NCBI GenBank assembly: GCA_024349245.1 | Contig: JALDNG010000022.1 | Span: 10,976,501 to 11,040,500 of the forward strand | Length of the DNA stretch: 64,000 nt | Reading direction: 5' to 3' | Source of the DNA: Neodontobutis hainanensis | Lineage: Eukaryota > Chordata > Actinopteri > Gobiiformes > Odontobutidae | Part shown: positions 60,319-64,000 of the stretch, one piece after another | Numbering within the stretch: position 1 is the stretch's first letter | Layout of the letters: each line of letters starts with the position of its first letter | The notes under the pieces: model-generated | What the model saw: only the letters and a program-made list of their open reading frames with translations | What the model was told of the DNA's origin: nothing | Database searches by the model: none | Translations under genes and position numbers: made by a program

Positions 60319-63148
60319 TGCATTGCAGGAGTCTCAGGATGCCACCCCCACGCCCTGAATCACATCTGGAGGGGGGCTACACTCGATCTGTGTCCACAGC
60401 TTGGGGGGTCATGACAGGAAGAACGACTGGGGGCCCTTTCACTTAAGCTGATCCCTTCCATGCAACCCTGTGTCACTTACATATGAGGTCAAGATCGTAA
60501 AATGTCAGAATGTACAGTTGCTGGGCTTGCATGGGGATCCATGGGCCCCCTGATTGCATGGCTGGGGGTGGGGTATGTGGGAGTCCAGGCCTATTTGTAT
60601 CGGTGGTGTGCTGACATGTTTGGGTGTTTGTGTGCATGCTCTTACTGAATGTGTCACAGGTTGTTCTATAATGTTGCAATGGGTTTACAGGAAAGGTGAC
60701 CTAGGTTTTCTGATGTGACTTGTAATGAAAACAACACTGCTTCTCATGCACTTTGGAAAATATACTGGTGATTGTTCATTCTGAGAATTTGTATAAATGT
60801 TTATATGTGTGGGTGGTGGTGAAAGCAGGAGGTTGAGCAGCAACTGACCATGCTCCCCCATTCATCCTTGTTATGAAGAGAGTATTGCATGCATGTGTGA
60901 CTGGTTGCCGTGCTGCTGTAATGAAATTTCCACATGTGGCACGTCAGACATGACTGACTTTTGTGTCATTATTCAGAACTCATCCTGGTCTAAACCACCA
61001 AAAAAGAAAAAACAAAACAACAACAACAACTAATGCTTCCACACTTCTGTTTCTAGCGATTGACTAGATAGAGGCTAAGCAGTTAATTCTAATGTTTTCA
61101 AATGACAATGGCATCTTTTCAGCATGGATCCTGACCAGAATTCCCAAATAATTGTCCCTGGGCCCTGCATGAGCCCACTCTAAATAAATATTTTTAAAGG
61201 TTACCTCTATATCATTTACTGGTGTTAAAATGGCATCCACACATCTTTTCAAAAACAATTTCAAAGGCATCAAAATGGGCCTGTCGATATTGCTTCTTTA
61301 ATGGGCAATCAATGCGTCTGCAAGAGGATCACTTCTCTGAGAAGCACATTTCCTTGAGCTGCAAATCGACCAAAGCAAACAACCAAGAATAATGCCTGTA
61401 AAAATGTCTTGTCATTGAATGGTGAGTGAACATTTTTAGATACAATCACAACTCTGCAAATCCGCGTCGAAAAGTGCCTCATTTTTTTGTATTCCTCCTC
61501 TTTCCCTTCATCATTTTCTGTCCATCTCTCTCTTTCTCTTTGCATGTCTTTGGCAGTAGATGGTGGCGATGGAATGGGTTGGATCTTTAATAGATTTGTC
61601 TTGGGCAGCACAATGGGAGGAGCAATCGTTGTTAACATTATAACATATCGATCGTTTCAACTCCATTTCCCAAGGCCCTGTCAGACAGGAGCCATTACTC
61701 ACAGCAGTCAAGCCCACCACCACCGCACCCACACACATCTCCTGTGACAATGTCTTTCTACAACATTTCACAGTGTTCATTTTGTATGACCCCTTGGACC
61801 CTCCTTGAATTTCTCTTCTTCCCATTTTTTTCTTAAAATGTAGACATTTAGTACATAAACAAAAGTAAAGTTTACATTGACCCAAATATTCCAGTGAACT
61901 GCTGGAAAGAGTCACAGTTCATCTAAACAATTCAGTCAAAGGAGTCCATCTGAAGGATGTTTTTTCTCCCAGTTGAGAGTAATGGATTATGTATTTAATA
62001 GGTTTACCCATATACAAAAATATACACCAGCAGATCATGTTTAGTGACATGATTTCTACTACTTAAGGATAATGAGACTAGTTTGGAAAAGTAAAAGCAT
62101 GACAGCTATTGTTCCAAAAAGTGGACTTATGTTTTGCCCATTTAATGTAAATGTGGTGCCATGAGATATGCTTAATAATGTTTAAACTAATAATTATCTA
62201 AAAAAAATAATGTCCATGTTAGAACAAATGCCAAAATGACATTTTCCATAATTACTGATAGAGTTACCAAGTTTTGAAAAGTTCAAGGATCAAAATAAAG
62301 ATTTATTTGTACTGTTTACCCACATCTTTGGAGTAGCCTATAATTATATTTCAGGTTTTTCCTTTTATTTATTCTCTATATAAGAAATTTAAGAAATACA
62401 CACACATCCTGTTTCCATTTAGCACCTACAGCACCTTTACAGTGTTTAGCAGTGGAATCCAGCAGATTTGACAGCCTTGTCTTTCAGGTCAGTGTAAGGC
62501 TCTCAGCTGACGAGTCTGAATGGGATGGAACTGACAGGCTTGAAAAGTCCAAAGACAATCATCTTCAGAAGGGAATGTCCAAACTAATATCCAGTGCAAT
62601 GGATCTTTCTGGATGTTAATGAGATGCGAATGTTACCCGGCTACAAGCTTTAACCTTCTTAAACTTGTGTGAGTATGTGAATGTGTTTGTATTATAGATC
62701 ATAAAACTGTTTTTTTTATTCACAGACATCCATATATATAATATACAAATGTTCCTGGGTCAGGAAAAATATTCTGTCCACTAAAAACTTGCTTGTGAAC
62801 CTCCAGCGGAAACTTTCTACTGATTTGCTTGTTGAAAAACAAGTGACTTCTGATAGTTAAATATCAATTTCCTCAGTAGTCATGCATCACATACATGTTT
62901 TTTTTAGCCTGCATGTTGTTCTTCTGATGTTTGATTTACTCCAGGCACTTTAATATCACACTACTACACTTTATAAAGTGTGTTTTTATTTCTCTTTTGG
63001 GAGTGTTAAAAATGTTAAAAATATTTGTATAAAATATGACTCTACCTTTCCTACCAACTCATTTGCCACTAACTGACTCATTAGTCACATTTTCAGGAGA
63101 CAAAAAAAGGCCAGCTTAGCTTTTGATGTCAGTCACAATAAAGCTTGC

Positions 63149-63176
63149 TTGGCACAGACAATAAAGTCTGTGCCAA
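63149..63176. repeat. Hairpin with 11-bp arms and AATAAA loop
   Basis: TTGGCACAGAC (63149-63159) and GTCTGTGCCAA (63166-63176) are exact reverse complements around a 6-base loop that reads AATAAA. The loop hexamer equals the canonical polyadenylation signal, but no transcript is evident here. Confidence 0.85.
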
Positions 63177-63520
63177 CTAAAAGAAGACCCATACATTGGC
63201 TTTACTGCTTCCTGCACACAGTGTACTGTATTTCAGTTGGCATCACTTCAAGGTAAACATGAGTGCATATTTCTAATAGTATATAGCAAAACATTTTGGG
63301 TCATTAGCATATATAGAGAATATCATGTGTTCATTTTCCATAGGCACATTTAAAGAGGTATGTTTTTATTCTAGTTGCAATGTATCCACCTCATTCAGAG
63401 GTAATTGAAATTAGAGGAACATTTAGAGAACAAATTTAGAGAAAATAAGAAAACAATGGATCACATTCTTTGGCTTCCACTTTGTCCTTAAACTTGCATG
63501 CAATCTCCAAATCTCCAATC

Positions 63521-63535
63521 TTTTTTTTTTTTTTT
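63521..63535. repeat. T15 homopolymer
   Basis: A pure T run following 'ctccaatc'. On the minus strand it could be a poly(A) tail, but no retroposed body or flanking duplication was recognised. Confidence 0.85.
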
Positions 63536-64000
63536 AATGCTTCTGACACTGACTGTTCTCATTTGACATGCTTACTTACTACAGTCACTACACTTACATG
63601 CATCAGGACATTTACCTCGACTACAGTCCTTGTTCAAGCATGCATGGGAAAAATTTGAACATTTGAGTCTCCAAAACTTTGCTTAGGCTAACTGGTAACT
63701 TTAACTCACAATGGCATAGTCTGAGAAGCTGCATAAACATAAACTCTTCATGTCACGAAAGACAAAAAACACTGACTAACTACAGTCTAGAAGCAAAACT
63801 ATGTTAATTTTACCAGTCAAGAATTGCGTGTGTATTTAAATTGTGGTTAGTTAGAGAGAGAGTAGAGTTGGGTTGTTTGGTCTTGCTGAATGAGAGATGT
63901 TTAGTTGAAATAAATTGTGTGTGATTGCTGCTCCACTACTAGCTTGTGTGGTAAAACATATAGCACAAAGTAATGATTACAAGTCTACTTGTCACTCTAC

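Larger units (their letters stand above)
59801..64000. other. Anonymous non-coding tract with G-rich patch
   Basis: No supportable gene. A clearly more GC-rich patch spans about 60180-60660, with a CA run at 60302-60318. Frames of 68 codons exist on each strand there but match nothing. Farther right are frames of 86-134 codons on opposite strands (61309-61915), the hairpin at 63149-63176 and a T homopolymer at 63521-63535. The window ends in ordinary AT-rich DNA. Confidence 0.5.

Noticed and set aside
61309..61915. Overlapping frames of 109, 134 and 86 codons on opposite strands
   Set aside because: Mutually overlapping on both strands, low-complexity in part (Ser- and Glu/Lys/Arg-rich from a pyrimidine tract), and without recognisable domains.
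1..64000. CRISPR arrays, operons, riboswitches, phage genes
   Set aside because: No regularly spaced repeats with unique spacers, no closely packed frames with ribosome-binding sites and no phage-like proteins. The sequence is eukaryotic in character.

Overview
This window looks like non-coding DNA from a ray-finned (probably percomorph-type teleost) genome. The evidence is its AT-rich vertebrate-like texture with CA/GT and AT microsatellites, the absence of any long open reading frame, and a scatter of decayed mobile elements typical of teleosts: a tRNA-headed SINE, an L2-type LINE tail, a LINE reverse transcriptase remnant, a Penelope-like element, a hAT element and small terminal-inverted-repeat elements. 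Nothing indicates bacterial, phage or organelle DNA. The organism assignment is an inference from repeat types, not from a gene.

I found no host protein-coding exon, tRNA, rRNA or known microRNA that I can support. The longest reading frames (109 to 144 codons) are either unrecognisable or fall inside transposon remnants. The window is best read as a gene desert or the interior of a very large intron. Very short exons and regulatory elements cannot be excluded by eye.

Layout. 1-7 kb: anonymous AT-rich DNA with one L2-type tail (about 856-1000). 7.3-7.6 kb: a tRNA-derived SINE copy. 7.6-32.2 kb: long anonymous tract with an (AT)n microsatellite, a short SINE-tail-like scrap near 16.7 kb and a few small hairpins. 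32.2-33.7 kb: hAT-like MITE scrap, a decayed LINE reverse-transcriptase C-terminus on the minus strand, a 58-bp near-perfect palindrome, and a 19-nt direct repeat bracketing the palindrome. 38.6-41.2 kb: a small transposon cluster holding a full-length minus-strand SINE with an 11-bp target-site duplication and two copies of a roughly 400-bp MITE bounded by TTAA or a near match. 41.4 kb: a 46-bp perfect AT palindrome. 44.3-44.8 kb: a Penelope-like element remnant read in three frames. 46.85-47.75 kb: a bounded 892-bp hAT element that still carries an uninterrupted C-terminal dimerisation-domain frame. 52.1-52.5 kb: a third, inverted copy of the TTAA MITE, next to a (GT)n array. 59.4-59.8 kb: a probable MITE. 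The remainder is anonymous.

The most informative observations are the three-copy TTAA MITE family, the two SINE copies with complementary internal deletions, the hAT deletion derivative with its retained coding tail, and the 58-bp palindrome. I see no evidence for a new multi-gene system. Several tracts look as if they could be conserved regulatory elements, but only cross-species alignment could show that.
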